The translations under genes were made by a program, and so were the position numbers. From assembly GCA_017461285.1 (NCBI GenBank), contig JAFTYS010000079.1, forward strand, positions 1-15,199: 15,199 nt of DNA. The letters run 5' to 3'. Of this stretch, positions 13,365 through 15,199 are shown piece by piece (positions within the stretch are counted from its first letter, which is position 1; each line of letters starts with the position of its first letter). The notes under the pieces were generated by a model. It was given only the letters and a program-made list of their open reading frames with translations. It had not been told where the DNA came from and did not search any database. The stretch is from Bacteroidales bacterium (lineage in GTDB: Bacteria; Bacteroidota; Bacteroidia; Bacteroidales; UBA932).

Positions 13365-15199
13365 ATGAAAAACTTCCGTCGGGCTTGTGTGGCGGCGCTG
13401 TCTCTTTTCGCAGCAGCTGCCCTGTCTGCACAGACCTATGAATACCCGTTTCAGAATCCTGATCTTCCTGATGAGGAACGCATAGACAATCTTCTCTCCC
13501 TGATGACGCTGGAAGAGAAGATTGCCACGTTTTCAGGCCAGGGCGTCCCTCGTCTGGGGGTTCCGTCTCCAGGAAGTTCGGAAGCCATCCATGGACTTGT
13601 GCGCGGAGGCAGCACTGACCTTGAGGGTTTTGTCCGTAATTCGCAGCTGGCGAACGCCAAGGTTCAGCAGAACAACAGACGCCAGGGTCTGATCCACAGC
13701 ACCGCATTCCCTCAGGGATACGGTCTCGGAGAGACATGGGACCGCGAGGTTCTTAAGATGGTAGGAGAGGTGATGTCGGACGAGGCACGCTACCATTCGT
13801 GGGCCAACGGCTATAATGTCCTCTGCCTGTGGGCTCCTAATGCCGATCTGGGCCGCGACCCGCGATGGGGCAGGACCGAGGAATGTTTCGGAGAGGATCC
13901 TTATCTGGTCGGAGAGCTTGTCGCATCCGAAGTCAGGGGCATCCAGGGAGATGATCCGAAGTACTGGCGTGGAGCCTCGGTGATGAAGCATTTTCTGGCC
14001 AACAGCAATGAAGACGGCCGCTGCTTCACATCTTCGGATTTCGGTGAGGACCTGTTCAGGGATTATTATTCATACGGATTCTGGAAGGGCGTGAAGGAAG
14101 GCGGTGCCCGTTCCCTCATGTGCGCGTATAATAAATATAATGGTGTGCCATGCTCTACCCAGGACTTCATACAGGAGATCCTGATCAAGGAGTGGGGTAT
14201 GGACGGGCAGATACTCAATGACGGAGGAGCCCTCAAGCAACTTGTGACCATGCACCATTGGGTGGAAGATGACAAGCAGGCCGTCAAGGTCAGCGTCGAG
14301 GCCGGAATCACCAGGATTCTGGATCAGGTGGCCGACGAAATGCTGGCTGCAGTGAATGAAGGCCTCCTGTCGGAGGAAATTGTAGACAGGAATGTCAGGT
14401 TCAACATCCGTACCATGCTCCGCCTGGGTCTGATGGACTCTTCTGATGCAAACCCATATAAGGACATGGGCTTTACAGAGACTCCGTTGTGGGAGACTGA
14501 TGACCATAAGGCAAAGGCTCTTCTGGCCGCCCGTAAATCTGTGGTCCTGCTCAAGAATGAAGGCGGCCTTCTGCCTCTTGACAAGAAGAACGTAAAGAAG
14601 ATAGCGGTCTTCGGCAACAGGGCGGAAGAGATCCTCAAGGACTGGTATGGTGCCCTTCCTGCCTATTCTGTTTCTCCGCTGGCCGGTATCCAGGCAGCTG
14701 TCGAAGGCACTGATGTCGAAGTCAGGTTCCAGAAGTGGGATTCCGACGGAAAGGCCCAGGAGCTTGCGGAATGGGCTGATGTCGCCATCGTATGCGTCGG
14801 AAACCATCCGAATACGAGCCCAGACTGGAAGTGGGAGAAGATTCAGGCTCCATGGGGCGAGGGCACGGTTGCCGGTGACGGAAGGGAAGCGGTCGACCGC
14901 AGGTCGCTCGAGCTTGAAAGCGAGGATCTCATAAAGATGGTGTGGAAGGCAAATCCGAATACCGTCGTTGCCCTGATCAGCAGCTTCCCTTATGCGATAG
15001 ACTGGACTCAGGAGAATGTTCCCGCCATCCTGCATATGACCCAGTGCGGCCAGGAGACCGGAAATGCTCTTGCCGATGTGATCTTCGGAGATTACAATCC
15101 TGCAGGCAGAACCACCCAGACCTGGGTGCGCGACATCCTGGAACTTCCGAACATGATGGATTACGATATCCGTAACGGACGTACATATATGTATTATAA
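13365..15199 (+). CDS. Secreted glycoside hydrolase family 3 enzyme (beta-glucosidase/xylosidase type), 3' end cut
   Basis: An exported beta-glycosidase; 611 codons are visible and the frame is open at the edge. MKNFRRACVAALSLFAAAALSA is a signal peptide with likely cleavage before Q23; there is no lipobox Cys, so a periplasmic enzyme is expected. The GH3 barrel domain spans about 30-345: LMTLEEKIATFSG, APNADLGRDPRWGRTEECFGEDP, substrate-binding K208-H209 in KHFLANSNEDGR, and the presumed nucleophile D286 in GQILNDGGAL, where most relatives have Ser-Asp. The second alpha/beta domain follows (KSVVLLKNEGGLLPL, DWYGALPAYSV, GNALADVIFGDYNPAGR). A C-terminal FnIII-like domain would lie beyond the edge. 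Substrate cannot be fixed; hemicellulose or beta-glucan oligosaccharides are plausible. It lies 20 nt after pfkA and may be cotranscribed. Confidence 0.92.
   Translation, partial: MKNFRRACVAALSLFAAAALSAQTYEYPFQNPDLPDEERIDNLLSLMTLEEKIATFSGQGVPRLGVPSPGSSEAIHGLVRGGSTDLEGFVRNSQLANAKVQQNNRRQGLIHSTAFPQGYGLGETWDREVLKMVGEVMSDEARYHSWANGYNVLCLWAPNADLGRDPRWGRTEECFGEDPYLVGELVASEVRGIQGDDPKYWRGASVMKHFLANSNEDGRCFTSSDFGEDLFRDYYSYGFWKGVKEGGARSLMCAYNKYNGVPCSTQDFIQEILIKEWGMDGQILNDGGALKQLVTMHHWVEDDKQAVKVSVEAGITRILDQVADEMLAAVNEGLLSEEIVDRNVRFNIRTMLRLGLMDSSDANPYKDMGFTETPLWETDDHKAKALLAARKSVVLLKNEGGLLPLDKKNVKKIAVFGNRAEEILKDWYGALPAYSVSPLAGIQAAVEGTDVEVRFQKWDSDGKAQELAEWADVAIVCVGNHPNTSPDWKWEKIQAPWGEGTVAGDGREAVDRRSLELESEDLIKMVWKANPNTVVALISSFPYAIDWTQENVPAILHMTQCGQETGNALADVIFGDYNPAGRTTQTWVRDILELPNMMDYDIRNGRTYMYY

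Noticed and set aside
14070..15035. Long minus-strand open frame of 321 codons
   Set aside because: It is antisense to the well-supported GH3 gene, has no recognisable domain, and is a by-product of that gene's codon composition.

Overview
The window reads as a piece of a Bacteroidota chromosome, most likely order Bacteroidales, at roughly 50% G+C by eye. Three things point there. Promoters match the Bacteroidota -7 consensus TAnnTTTG, and start codons follow A-rich stretches without Shine-Dalgarno motifs. DAHP synthase carries a C-terminal chorismate mutase, as known from Porphyromonas. The respiratory cytochrome b is of the five-helix diheme SdhC/FrdC type. No mobile element, CRISPR array, tRNA or rRNA was seen.

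Layout: positions 1-4815 (minus) hold two tandem paralogous FtsX/MacB-type ABC permeases of about 786 residues; the left one loses only its last few codons at the window edge. Upstream of them, 4816-4963 is a gene-free control region with a cluster of TGTAAA/TTTACA half-sites. Next is a stand-alone SdhC/FrdC cytochrome b subunit (5017-5700, minus) that ends at its own intrinsic terminator, with no flavoprotein or iron-sulfur subunit gene beside it. It is divergent from pyrH-frr (UMP kinase, ribosome recycling factor; 5835-7127).

The most striking region is 7128-10129. A -7 box is followed by an unannotated 19-residue leader peptide, MGTYRFNSFGFYYFYFQKR, in which 9 residues are Phe or Tyr and six aromatic codons are consecutive. 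A set of mutually exclusive RNA pairings follows (segments 1:2, 2:3 and 3:4), and 3:4 is a perfect 11-bp intrinsic terminator just before pheA. This is the full layout of a ribosome-mediated transcription attenuator, here placed before pheA-tyrA-DAHP synthase/chorismate mutase, which covers entry to the shikimate pathway, chorismate mutase, and both the Phe and Tyr branches.

The right part holds dus-lpxK (minus; tRNA dihydrouridine synthase and lipid A 4'-kinase). lpxK overlaps the 3' end of the DAHP synthase gene tail to tail. Divergent from dus is pfkA (6-phosphofructokinase with GGNGS in place of GGDGS). It is followed after 20 nt by a secreted family 3 glycoside hydrolase that runs off the right edge. 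The 131-bp dus/pfkA gap holds two divergent -7 boxes.
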